Assembly (NCBI GenBank): GCA_029721435.1
Contig: CM056582.1
Span: 41,064,611-41,128,610 of the forward strand
Length of the DNA stretch: 64,000 bases
Direction: 5' to 3'
Source of the DNA: Gymnothorax reevesii
Lineage: Eukaryota > Chordata > Actinopteri > Anguilliformes > Muraenidae
This document shows, piece after piece, positions 33,589 through 44,293 of this stretch (its first letter is position 1; the number at the start of each line of letters is the position of its first letter). The translations under genes and the position numbers were made by a program. The notes beneath the pieces were generated by a model. It did no database searches, had not been told where the DNA came from, and was given only the letters and a program-made list of their open reading frames with translations.

Positions 33589-35541
33589 CTACGCGTTCTT
33601 GGCCAGGAAGACAAGCATGTTGACCTTGTCTGGTTTCAGATTCGAACACAAAGGAGCCACGATGTTTCCGGAACTGCTGAAAACACGCTTTGATGGTATA
33701 CTCGTGGCACACACACATAGATACTTCCTGGCAATTTTTGCCAAAAAAGGGAAGCGTCCTTCGTTGCTTGACCACCAAGCAAAAGGATCAGCTTCCCCTG
33801 GTATCACATGCTCCTGTCCGTAGGAGGTCAGCTCAGCATCAGCGCGCTCCTCTACAGAGGCTGGGATGGGAATCAGAGGAGCTTTACTGAGGACACTGCC
33901 CAGAGACCGCCTCTTTGCTCTCGGACCCTGCACTTCCATTTGCACCTCTTCATTCTCCTCTTCTTTCACCCAGACAATCTGGCTCTGCTGTTCAAGCATT
34001 ATGATCTCCTTCTTTAGACCGGCCTTCGTCTCTGCTAGCATGTCTGAGTCAAAGTGTTCACCACGGAATCTGGGATCCAGGAATGTTGCGGCCCGCATTA
34101 GTGTCTTGGTTGATTCGCAGTCGTATTTGGATTCTAGCTCAGTGAGGACAGCACGCTTAATATCCTTTGTCAAGGGGACATCTTCCTCAGATTTCTTCAA
34201 AGTGTCATTATGAATAAGCTGCAGCATTGGAAGCAGTGAAGACAAGGTAACGTACTCTTCTTCCAACAGAATGTCAGTTAATTCAGCAATCGGTTTCAGG
34301 GCTTTATTTATGGCTTCCAGAACTTCAACATCCTGCCAAGAAAGTGGATCAGTGTGCCGATCTTCTGCCAGCACACGCATGATAGCGGGAGCCTGCTCCA
34401 GTACGCGGTCGATCATTTTTTGTTGGGATCCCCAATATGTGGTGCAATCCTGCAGAAGGGTATACCATACCAGTCAGCATCAAGCCTGATTAAGATGTAA
34501 ACAATGCATCAACATCAAGAACAAAAATAATAGTAGCAGTAATAATAATAAAAATTAAAATACCGTCATTAGGGAGTGCGCTGGAAGTGTTAGATCCTGC
34601 TGGGCTTTGAGGAGGGCCCACTTCTTCTGCGAATTATTCGAAAAGGTGGCGACCAGCGAGCGGCAAATCCCCAGAACTCTTTCAATACGTCGCTGTCTCG
34701 GGCTCTTCAGAAAATTCGTCGCCGCCAAATTAAGATTGTGACCAAAGCAACCGAGCCACTGCCACCCCAACACATCCGTAACAGTAGATTTAATGTTTGA
34801 TGCGTCGTCTGACGTAATGCAGGTCAATTTGCTTTCCGATAACCTCCATTCCTCCAATGCAGCGCGAAAGCTCTCCGCCAAATTTTCGGCTGTACGGCTT
34901 TCAGGAAACAATGATGTGTCCAAACACATTGACTGCCATGTCCACTCTGGTGTGATGAAATGCGCCATCACTGACATATTACGAGTCCTATCCACACTGG
35001 ACCACAAGTCAACCGTCAAAGAGAAGAACTCAGTTTTCCCCAGCACCAACCCTACTTCTTCTCTAACTTTCTTGTATAAGTCAGGGACGGCCGACTTCGA
35101 GAAATACTTGCGGCTTGGTAACTCGTACTGGCGATCCAAAGCGCTGATCATGTCCCTGAAAGAACTTTTCTCCACAGTGTGAAATGGCAACATACCTTTA
35201 ACCAAGTAGCGAGTCACTGCAGTGGTGATTTCATTCCATCTGAAACTGTTTCGCGCAAGTTTAGTGTTGGCAAAAGCCCCCGGTGTATGCTGATGACTTC
35301 CCATTCGCTGTATGGATTCATCGGCGGCTGAGTCTTGCAGCTGAGCGAACTCCTCGGAGTGATGGGCTTTAAGATGAGAGCGTAAATTCGTGGTGTTGCC
35401 CTGTTTGGTCAAAACACGTCGACGGCACATCCGACATATAGCCTCATTTAAATCCACGGGCTGACCATTTTCGTCACCCTTAAAACCAAAATATTGCCAC
35501 ACTGCCGCATTGCAGTTCTTTTTAGAAACTAGGTCCTCCAT
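33589..35541 (-). CDS. hAT-superfamily transposase (ZBED-like), two exons, reading frame open
   Basis: Exon 1 is 35541-34564 (326 codons) and exon 2 is 34449-33589 (286 codons plus stop). The 114-bp intron has donor ACG|GTATTT and acceptor CTTCTGCAG|GATTGC, and the junction reads MTDCTTYWGSQQKM with no break. The 612-residue product is normal for hAT. Near residues 14-61 is a BED zinc finger (AAVWQYFGF, CRMC at 36-39, TTNLRSHLKAHH). The RNase-H-like fold begins at FFSLTVDLWSS (about 185). TSDDASNIKS and the CFGHNLNLA motif follow. The C-terminal hATC dimerisation region has PFAWWSSNEGRFPFLAKIAR and PSKRVFSSSGNIV. I chose the ATG at 35541 because the BED domain follows directly; the frame stays open upstream to 35733. 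It would cut and paste its own element, or it could be domesticated. No stop or frameshift seen. Confidence 0.8.
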
Positions 35542-36330
35542 GTTTGGGGTCTCCGCCGTGTTTGCGCGAGCCTGAAATGGCTGGTATATTCGCTCCTTTT
35601 CATTTCGGCGGTCCCAACATTTTCCTAGCGCACTCCCTCCGCGAGGTGAAAGTGGATTAAATTTCCCTGAAATCTGATAGGCTACTAATGGCCAACAATT
35701 TAGAGGCAACAACAGAAAACCTACGGAATTCACACATCCACCACCACCCCGCCCCTCCCATGCTGGTCATTATCCTGCTATTTCCAATCAGGAGAAATTC
35801 GTCATCCGGATTTTTCAGATGTCTGGATTCCAGTTCTTAACTGCCAGCCACAGGCCTGAAGCTACATGGCCTCGACAAAATTAAGTGCGCGTATACAGCC
35901 TCCGTGAGACGTCCAAATAACGAAAGCACAACGATTTCAGTAACATATGACAACGCTCGAATTAATGGCAATTAGGCCTATTTTGTGTTTGCTGGTAAGT
36001 AAGAGAAATGTACTTGTAAGCCAGAAAATCTCTGTATTATTAGCAGTGGTGTTCCGAGGGCCTTCAGTAACCGTTCCCTTTACCGCTCGACTGCCCTCAA
36101 ACTGTCCTCGATAAAGTTCGCCTGAATAAGAATCAAACAGTTTATTTTAAAATTATTGCACAGAACCCCATCATGAGAGTTTATTTCACAGTCCAGTAGC
36201 TAGGCTATGCGTCAATTATAAGGCTATACTGGCCAGAGGACAACGCACTGACCCCATTTCAACTTTTCTACTTACTGATTGGAACGCAGTCAGCTCGGGT
36301 ATGACGTCATTCCCAGCCCCGACTTCCAAC
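35542..36330. other. 5' flank of the hAT gene; no other gene
   Basis: This holds the presumed promoter side of the transposase gene. CAGTGGTGTTCC near 36044 resembles a hAT end, but no partner was found. Otherwise non-coding. Confidence 0.35.
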
Positions 36331-36345
36331 CATAGACTGTATAAA

Positions 36346-36713
36346 GGGAGCGTTCGAGCGCATCTGCAAGTAAGCCGATGTTCAGTGCTGGAAAACCTCG
36401 AGGTATATCGGCACGCACAATGTCCCGTGCCAAAAAGCCTCGTTTGCCCAGACCTGTTAATTGCAATTAGGCTTTTCGGCACGGCGAGGTTTTTCGCCAC
36501 TGAACACCGGCTGCGCGAGATTCCCGAAATATTACGCGAGAATCTTGCCGAAGTTGTGGGATAAGCCCTCCAAACCCTGCGATAGCTGCAGCCATCGCGA
36601 GGTTTGGAGGGCTTATTGCGCAACTTCGGCAAGATTCTCGCGTAATTTTTCAGGAATCTCGCGCAGCCGGCTTACCTCAGACCAAGGATGCCTCAGACGC
36701 GCTCGAACGCACC
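36346..36713. mobile_element. 368-bp foldback element with two long hairpins
   Basis: Inserted in copy A between TATAAA and AAGATGG, with TAAA on both sides (36342-36345 and 36714-36717) as the target duplication. The ends carry the inverted repeat GCGTTCGAGCGC (36350-36361) and GCGCTCGAACGC (36700-36711). Inside, 36508-36588 and 36589-36670 form a near-perfect hairpin of about 81 bp centred on GCTGCAGC. A second, imperfect hairpin is centred near 36463, with a bulge on its left arm. GC-rich, no coding. The family is not recognised. Confidence 0.75.
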
Positions 36714-36890
36714 TAAAAAGATGGACGAAGCAACCGTGACGTCATCCATTGGTTTCAGCGTACCATTTCGGAAGCCTCGATTTTGGCAATTTGAATTGCG
36801 CCATTTGGTCATTTTGCAAACGGATGTGATTCCTTTCGGACGAGAGTGTGAATTGAAGATCCGAGGAGGACCATGGCTTTGGATCTGACC

Positions 36891-37531
36891 TAACCTATAT
36901 GATATAGCCGTTCGGTTCCGCTCCAATGCGTCCGGTCGCTTCACTAACGCCTATACGCACTATAGCCTCACAGCGGTTCGCAAGCGTCAATGTAAGCCTC
37001 AGTGTTGACTTGTCGGTATAATGCATTGTGGGTCGTGTTGACATTTGGCGGGAGAAGTAAACTTTCACAGTTCGATAAGCAGATTAGACGTAATTGTTAC
37101 CGTAATAGCCAATTCAGTTTCTGATAGAGGTGATAAAGTGGGTGTTAATCGCTTGGGCACTGAATATGACATTTTTTCACAGCCAGTGGTGCGCAGAGTA
37201 GTTGACAATACTGAGTACGGTGATAAAAGACTGCGATTGCAATCAATTTTCCTAGACCCTACTGGTATCCGAGCAAATACCGGACAGATTTTAGAGAAAA
37301 TGTCACAAAACTCCGCTTCTCCTACAGCTACACACACAAAGATTTGCAGAAACAAACTTTTGTCTCTCCTTCGACTGGGAAGTGACGTGACGTCAGACCC
37401 GGCTCGCCGGCTGATTGGGCGGTCATGGTGTGACCGCGCGACCCGCTGGCAGGTAGGAAGGGATTAACGCTCTAGTGAGTTGGCTGCCCTCTAGCAGCCG
37501 TAACGATCAAGAGCGGTAATCCTTAACGTTA
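36891..37531. mobile_element. 641-bp insertion with a 9-bp target duplication, family unknown
   Basis: GATCTGACC stands on both sides (36882-36890 and 37532-37540), whereas copy B has a single GGATCTGACT at the same place. The insert begins TAACC and ends GGTAATCCTTAACGTTA; only the outer TAAC/GTTA look inverted. It contains a 134-codon open frame (ATG about 37045 to 37467) with no domain I recognise. Nine-base duplications are usual for Mutator-like elements, but no such enzyme is visible. Confidence 0.7.
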
Positions 37532-37765
37532 GATCTGACCGAATCGGACGAGGACCAGAGGATAGCCACGCCCCTAATGCATATTCAGGCTTTATCCTTT
37601 ATTCTAATCTATTTGGGACCATAATTTACAAAAATGAACATCACAATATATCGAAGGAGACTTGAAACTTGCGATAGATACCATAAAATGATATGGAAAA
37701 TCATTAATGAAATTATAAATCAGGTGGCATAGTAGCGTCATTTTCTCATAGACTTCAATAGCATT

Positions 37766-38636
37766 ATTTATTTATCCTTTATTTAACCAGGTAAAGACTC
37801 GGTGAGATTAAAATCTCTTTTCCAAGAGTGACCGGGCCAAGACGGCAGCATGAAGCAATTTCAACAGTAACAAAAATCAACATTACAGCTAGACAAGTAC
37901 AATCACACAGTATATATGAGCAACAAAAATATGCAGTATAAAACATGAAATCACAAATAAATTATAATAATAGGCTTAAATTCAATAAAAAAACTATTGG
38001 CTTTAAAGAAAAGGATTAGACACAATCACATTTCCCAAAACTGTCAGATTCCCGTTCCTTTATGATTGACTTAAATCTTGCTAGGGTAACCAGCTCTGAC
38101 AATTGAAGTTCCTTCTGTATATCATTCCAGGTCGAGGGGGCAGCATATTGAAAAGCTTTTTTCCAAGTTCAGTTTGAACCTTGGGTACCAGCATTTGCAC
38201 AATATTTTGTGACCGCAGGCTATACTGATTATGGTTCCTACACATATATGAACATAAGTAAGATGGCAGTAACCCAATCACAGATTTGTAAATAAAAATC
38301 AACCAATGGGAAGCTCTGCGGATATATAAAGAAGGCAGTTTAGCTGCATCATACAGTGTACAATGATGTGTAAGGCTGACAAAGCGTAATGCACAGTGAT
38401 ATACAATATCAAGCTTCTTAAGGCACTGAACTGGAGCATTCATAAAAAGCAAGTCGGCATAATCCAAAAGGGGTAAAAACCGAGATCAAATGTTTCCGTG
38501 CTGGAAGGGAGAAACAAGATTTTTTTCGAAAGAAAAAACCTAATTTAAGTCTCAACTTTGATACCAGATTTTCAATATGTGGCTGGAAAGACAACTTTTG
38601 GTCAATAATGATTCCCAGATACTTAAAAGCAGTTAC
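37766..38636 (-). mobile_element. 5'-truncated LINE inserted in MITE copy A
   Basis: The 3' end is at the left (ATTTATTTATCCTTTATTTA, then AACCAGGTAAAGACTC), a familiar fish LINE tail in reverse. CATT occurs at both joints (37762-37765 and 38637-38640). Minus-strand coding begins YLGIIIDQKLSFQPHIENLV near 38625. After a frameshift near 38470 it continues with DYADLLFMNAPVQCLKKLD and IYKSVIGLLPSYL to a stop at 38081. This is the C-terminal part of a reverse transcriptase; the catalytic box is not included. Confidence 0.75.
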
Positions 38637-38768
38637 CATTGAACTTTTTTCTGCGACCACCGACGTTGCCATCAGCCGGCCATTAAATATAATGCAAATT
38701 TTTGAGATGTCCGCATCAGCCTCACTTTTCAGACCGGGGTGCTGCGTCTATCTTTTCTGTAGTCTATG

Positions 38769-38857
38769 CTTCCAAATTACGGGCCAAATGGAATGCAGCA
38801 TAGATCCTATACACACAGGAAACCAATCCGGAAGATGCATAGCCTAGCCCCTGCGGC
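38769..38857. other. Short unique stretch between MITE copy A and the inverted repeat
   Basis: No coding sequence or defined repeat. Confidence 0.3.
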
Positions 38858-40039
38858 TCGGGATTTATCAGACCCCTGAAATTCTAGTAGCCTACTGGAG
38901 GCGACGAAGCCAGAAGTCCCAAAGATTTCCCGACAACTGACGATCTTGAGCGAAATCTCAGAAAAGTGGAAGAAGAGAGGGTTTCTAAGTATATCACATA
39001 CAAGAAACAACCCAATTTCGGGGAAAGGAATGCGTTTTCATTCATTGCCTGTTTTCGCGCGAAATGTGAATGGCTTTAACTTTGTACGTAATGTTCAACG
39101 AAATAGCCTTTGAATACAAGTTTTTAAACACTGCAAATAGCTAACATGAATTATTGTTTTGTCTTGATATCCCAAAATACACTTCGCTTGTTGTATAGAT
39201 TCAAAACTAGTACTATAAAAAGGTCAGACTACTCTCCAGCTCTCATCTCTGCATCTGCATCCAATTAAGTCACACTAGAAGAAAGCCCAGTCCAATCTAC
39301 TGAAATCTTCATTCTAACTTTACCTGTATTTAATCCTTACTTAATTAGGAGATTGTGCAAAGAACTGATGCAGAAAGTTGCAATTTCTTTCTCTTTCACC
39401 TAACCTTCCATCAGTTGAATTGTACCAGTTGCTTTTAAAGTAGCATTTTGCAATAATAACCCCTGCCCCCCGACTGACCTGATGCTATGCTGGCTCCTTG
39501 CTTCTCTTATTGTTTTAAAAAACATGCATTAAATCGTGTATCATCTTGTAGAAAGCAATACTCTCTGTCACTGGTGTTTAAATAGGCTTCTTTGGGGTAG
39601 TGAAATTTATGGAGGCATTGTAAAACTTGTTGCAATAAACTTGAGCAGAGTATAGCATACATATAATAATAAACTACTGATACAGACAATTGCCATAAAA
39701 ATGTTATCATTATAAAAAAAATTTACTTTTAAAGAATGCTACACACTTTTGGTCGTACTGACATATCGATGAAGAAATATGATGCACTTTGTTCTGTAAA
39801 AAACATGTACTCGCAAGAAATTAATGCAAAAGAACAATTTTTTGTTATTCAAATATTCAGCAGCAAAATCTGTGCTGAAAAGTACAGAACAATCTGATCA
39901 CGGACCAGGTACTTTCATGCTTTACCCAGTTACAGATGGCCTTATGGCAAACATTTCCTTGTGTGTAAAAACTAGACCAAGACAAGATTACAACTTGCTG
40001 CCATCTCCCATGTTATATCATATTTAAACAGGAATTTCT

Positions 40040-40745
40040 ATATCCCCGAACGCCGAACGGCGTACCGGGGATATTATGTTTTTGATCCGACCGCCGCGCC
40101 GCCCTACGTGTTAACGCAATAACTTCAGTAATATTTCAATTAGAAATTTCATGTTTTGCATATAGGTAAGTATCATAATGACGAAGAACTGATTCGATTT
40201 TGGACAATTTACAATTTCTAGACTGGCCACCAGGGGCCAAAAATTGAAAAAAAATAACTGTTTTTATCATATCTCTGGAAATATTTGTCCGATTGACCTC
40301 AAATCAAGCGCAAATGAAAGGTCGTGACCTGAGGATGTGTCCCACGATGACATTATACCTGTTAGGTTCAAAATTTTGACACAAGGTGGAGCTTTGTCAC
40401 ATAAAATTCACCATTTTTGCCATATCTTTGGAACTATTTGTCCAATTGACATGAAACTATGTGCAACTGCAAGCTCACCTCACATAACCTCACAACGTGT
40501 CACATGATGACATCATACCCGTATGGTTCAATATTTTGCCACCAGGTAGCGCTTTGTGATGGAAAAATTTCCATTTTGGCCATGTCTTCAGGACCATTTG
40601 TCCGATTGACCAGAAATTAAGTTCAGATGAAAGGTCATGACCTGAGGGGCTTTATATTGTATTGGGTCTATTCAAGGATCGGGGAATTGGAGGATTGGGG
40701 GCATTCGGTGATATACCCCAAGCCGTCGCATCCAACGGCATAAGC
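40040..40745 (+). mobile_element. Repeat in the palindrome spacer, with a terminal hairpin and internal tandem units
   Basis: It starts with a hairpin, ATATCCCCGAACGCCG..CGGGGATAT (40040-40074). It then contains three related segments of about 155 bp with CATATCTCTGGAAATATTTG, a GTCCGATTGAC box, a GTGACCTGAGG box and a GATGACAT box (starting near 40267, 40422 and 40580). The right part reads GATATACCCCAAGCCGTCGC. Non-coding. Its design, terminal GC motif plus about 155-bp modules, parallels the array at 20.4 kb. Confidence 0.6.
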
Positions 40746-41069
40746 CTAGTTGTGGTTGTATTTTGTATTCTATATGTTTTATGTACTATGGAATGCAGGA
40801 AGACTGGTGGTGTGTTTATGCATCTGGGTAAAGCATGAAAGTACCTGGTCCGTGATCAGATTGTTCTGTACTTTTCAACACAGATTAGGCTGCTGAATGT
40901 TTGAATAATAAAAAATAATTCTTTTGCATTAATTTCTTGTGAGTACATGTTTTTTACAGAACAAAGTGTGACATATTTCTTCACAAATAAGTCAGTACAA
41001 CCAAGAGTGAGTAGCACTCTTTAAAAGTAAATAGTGTAACTAACAAATTTCCGTAAGGACAATAAATTT

Positions 41070-41109
<40 letters not shown>
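41070..41109 (+). repeat. (ATCT)n microsatellite
   Basis: Ten perfect tetranucleotide repeats, located in the right arm of the inverted repeat and absent from the left arm. Confidence 0.95.
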
Positions 41110-41206
41110 ACATTTTTTTAAATGATAACGTTGTTTTATTGGTAATTGTCTGTATCAGTCGTTTATCATTATATGTATGCTATACTCTGCTGAAATTTAT
41201 TGCAAC

Positions 41207-41710
41207 CATAGACTGCATAAAAAGATGGAGAAAGCTACCATGACGTCACCCATTGGTTTCAGCATACCATAAAGGAAGCCTAGATTCTGGCAATTTGAAT
41301 TGCGCCATGTTGTCATTTTGAAACCGGATGCGCTTTATATTGGACGAGAGCATGTACTGAAGATCCGGGGAGGACCATGGCTCTGGATCTGACTGTATCG
41401 GACGAGGACCAGAGCCACGCCCCTAAAGCATATTCTGGCTTTATCCTTCATTCTAGTCTATATGGGACCATAATTTACAAAAACTTGCTATAGCTACGAT
41501 AAATTGAAGTGAAAAATCATTATTTAAAGGAAAAATTAGGTGTGAAAGTAGGGTCATTTTCTCATAGACTTCCAAAGAATTGAACTTCTTTTTGCAACCA
41601 CCGACGTCCCCATCTGCTGGCCTTTAAATAGAATGGCATTTTACAGCACTTCCGCACTGGCTTCATGTTTCAGACTAAGGTGCTGTGTCCATCTTTTTAT
41701 ACAGTCTATG
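41207..41710 (+). mobile_element. hAT-like MITE, copy B (uninterrupted)
   Basis: TIRs are CATAGACTGCATAAAAAGAT (41207) and ATCTTTTTATACAGTCTATG (41691-41710). The flanks ATTGCAAC and ATTTCAAT agree at six of eight positions, a decayed 8-bp target duplication. The site lies in the right arm of the inverted repeat; the left arm lacks it at the matching point near 39615-39635. It is the reference for copy A. No transposase. Confidence 0.85.
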
Positions 41711-42502
41711 ATTTCAATGCCTCCATAAATTTCACTGCCCTACAGAAGACCATTTAAACACAGTGATAGTGAAACAAAGCAGAAGAGTATTGCTTTCTAC
41801 AAGATGATGCACGATTTTATGCATGTTTTTTTTTTTTTTAAACAATAAGAGAAGCAATGAGCCAGCATAGCATCAGGTCAGTAGGGTCACAGGGGTTATT
41901 ATTATTAAAATACTGCTTTCAAAGCAAATGGTACATCTCAACTGTTGGTAAGGTTAGGTGAAAGAGAAAGAAATTGTAACTTTCAGCGGCAGTTCTTAGC
42001 ACAATCTCATAATTAAGTAAGGATCAGATACAGGTAAAGTTAGAATGATGATTTTAATAGATCAGCCAGGGCTTTCTTCTAGCGTTACTTGACTGGATGC
42101 AGATGCAGAGATGAGGGCATGGAGAGTCCAACTTTTGTATACTAACTACTAGTTTTGAATCTATACAACGCGCAAAGTTCATCTTGGGATTTTGGGATAT
42201 CAGCACAAAACAATAATTCATGTTAGCAATTTGCAATGTTTAAAAACTTCTATGAAAAGGCTATCGCGTTGAACATTACGTACGAAGTTAAAGCCATTGA
42301 CAATTAGCGCGAAAACAGGCGATGTATGAAAACACACTCTTTTCCCCGAAATTGGTTTGTTTCTTCTACGTGATATACTTAGAAACCTTCTTCCACTTTT
42401 CTGAGTTTCGCTCAAGATCCTGTATTGTAGTGAAAACTTTGGGCCTTATGGCTTCGTCACTTCCCGTACTAGAATTTCAGGGGTCCGATAAATCCTCAGC
42501 CA

Positions 42503-42799
42503 AATATTTCGCACTTGTGCACTGGTGTGGTGGTATGGAGAGGTGGTGAGTAGGAAGAGCATATCTTCTGTTGGCTGCTTCACTGAACTCTTCTTTAATG
42601 CTCCCGTTTTTGTCTTCTAAGCCTTTCGCCATGCTACAGTTTCGTGCACAAAGAATAGTGAAACGCACGTACGTTTGTGGATCTGAGTTTTTTTCTTCAG
42701 CATTATAAGCATCGCAAACAATCTTCTATATTTCACCACTCGCGGCTTGTGGTAGTTAAGTAGGCCAAGTAGCGGCTACAGCTCTGTAAAGGTTGCGCA
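42503..42799. other. No gene recognised
   Basis: Non-coding flank between the inverted repeat and the next repeat. Confidence 0.35.
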
Positions 42800-42947
42800 A
42801 AGTTTCACCTCATTGTGAAAGTTAGGAGAACGTTTGGAGAACAGTAGGGAAACCAAAACATGCAACCAGAAAAACTGTCCTGGGGAACTACAGGACAACC
42901 AAACAACCTTCAGGGAACGTTCCCACAATCAAATGAATAAATAACAT

Positions 42948-44293
42948 TAGTGATGGCGAGATGAAGCTTCATGGAACATTGAAGGCTTCTCCCAAAATGG
43001 TTCACTAATGAGCAACGCTTCTTGAGGCTTCATTTGCTTACTCCGCCATTTACTGGACAAAGAGTGTAAAACAGGCAAAAACATCACAGATGACAATAGT
43101 TTAAAGTGCGTCCTATTTTGCAAAATGCCAGTGAATTAAACCATCAATGATGCCAAGAAATATGCAATGCACTCATGTTACCATATGGTCTCTATTTTGC
43201 TGATCAATAAACAATAATTTTGAAAAAAGAGCAATTTTGTAAAGTAGAAATGATCTGTTTAACTGGAGTGAGGGCAATGAGCATGCTTTTGTAACTTCAG
43301 GGTGAGGGCAGTGAATGTAGGGTGAGACTCTGGGATTTGGGCAGTGAATAGGCCTGTTTCCACCGCAGGAACTTCAGGCTAACTTTACGGGGCCGAGGCT
43401 GGGGCCGTTGTTGCGTGTCTCCACCGCTGGAACCATCCCCAAAGGACAGAGAACCGGAACTTTTACAGGGCTAAAAAAGTCCCTGTCTTGAAGTAGGCAC
43501 TCTGAACGGCCCTGAAAAACTCCTGGGTGGGGCTTTGGGTTTACTCGGCGCTGACTTGATTTACTCAGGGTGGGATGTGACGTCAAAAGTAAGCAACAAA
43601 ATAGCCAGCATTTTTAAAAGACTTACTACTTCGCCCTCTCGGTGGAGACAGGGCTGTTGAGAGGGCCGAGTGAGAGGACGTTCCTGTAGTAATTTCTGCC
43701 CCCCAAATACTACCAGGAACTTCTTCAGTGGAAACGGGCCTAATGTGCTCGGGGTGAGACTTTGGAATGTGGGAAGTGAATGTGCTTGGGGTGAGACTAT
43801 TGGTTTTTGTTCAGGAATAAAAGTATTTCCACGGTATTGGGGGTCAGGCAATTTATTTTGTTTGGATAATATTTCCCCTGCTTTGGAAAAGTCTTTCACT
43901 GGCAGAAATGCATCTGCAGTTATTAATACACATACCTTGTTGGGAGAAATAAGATCAAAATGTTCCTACACTGGGGAAATCCTTTTCTTTCTTGGCAGCT
44001 CCATTGCAAACAAAAAAGGATTTTTGATGGTCAACACACAATCAGAAATTCTATCGGTCAGAATCCACAAAATGTCAGGGATCCCCATCGCGTTTTATAG
44101 TCCTATTTCTTTCGAATCGCGTGCCAAATTGCAAACCACTTCATGAACCGGTCATGAGGTATGGCCAGCTGGCGAGGCTTTCTGAGGTCATCGCATACGT
44201 CATCAATACACGCCTCGATATGCGGTTCTCAAAATAATTCCTGTATTACCCGGCACACGTTTCGAAGCCTCGGCCCAGAACATCACATCACTA
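42948..44293. mobile_element. Non-autonomous hAT-like element, about 1.35 kb
   Basis: The left end TAGTGATGGCGAGATGAAGC and the right end CATCACATCACTA give an 8-bp inverted repeat TAGTGATG, with GAAGCTTC or GAAGCCTC motifs just inside both ends, as in common fish hAT elements. The flanking bases AATAACAT and AAAAAATA match only partly, so the target duplication is not certain. No transposase; it contains the MITE at 43351. Confidence 0.55.
43351..43740. mobile_element. Harbinger-like MITE nested in the hAT-like element
   Basis: GGCCTGTTTCCACCG (43351-43365) and CAGTGGAAACGGGCC (43726-43740) are inverted repeats with two mismatches. TA lies outside both (43349-43350 and 43741-43742). The host sequence on both sides is a short tandem repeat (GGGTGAGACTYTGGRATKTG, GGCAGTGAAT) cut by the insertion. 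Non-coding. Confidence 0.7.

Larger units (their letters stand above)
36331..38768 (+). mobile_element. hAT-like MITE, copy A, split by three later insertions
   Basis: The ends CATAGACTGTATAAA (36331) and AGTCTATG (to 38768) match copy B at 41207-41710, which is intact at 504 bp. CTTCCAAC and CTTCCAAA flank it, an 8-bp target duplication with one mismatch, as in hAT elements. Copy A parts are 36331-36345, 36714-36890, 37532-37765 and 38637-38768. Removing the three inserts restores collinearity with copy B. No transposase. Confidence 0.85.
38858..42502. repeat. 3.6-kb imperfect inverted repeat (left arm, spacer, right arm)
   Basis: The left arm 38858-39930 reappears reverse-complemented at 40821-42502, once the microsatellite (41070-41109) and the MITE (41207-41710) are removed from the right arm. 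Paired anchors include GGACCAGGTACTTTCATGCT (39902) with AGCATGAAAGTACCTGGTCC (40832). Other pairs are CTTGTAGAAAGCAATACTCT (39547) with its complement near 41785-41810, and TTTATCAGACCCCTGAAATT (38868) with its complement near 42470-42490. The spacer is about 890 bp and holds another repeat. The left arm has a TATA-like TATAAAAAGG at 39214. No protein is encoded. Confidence 0.85.
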
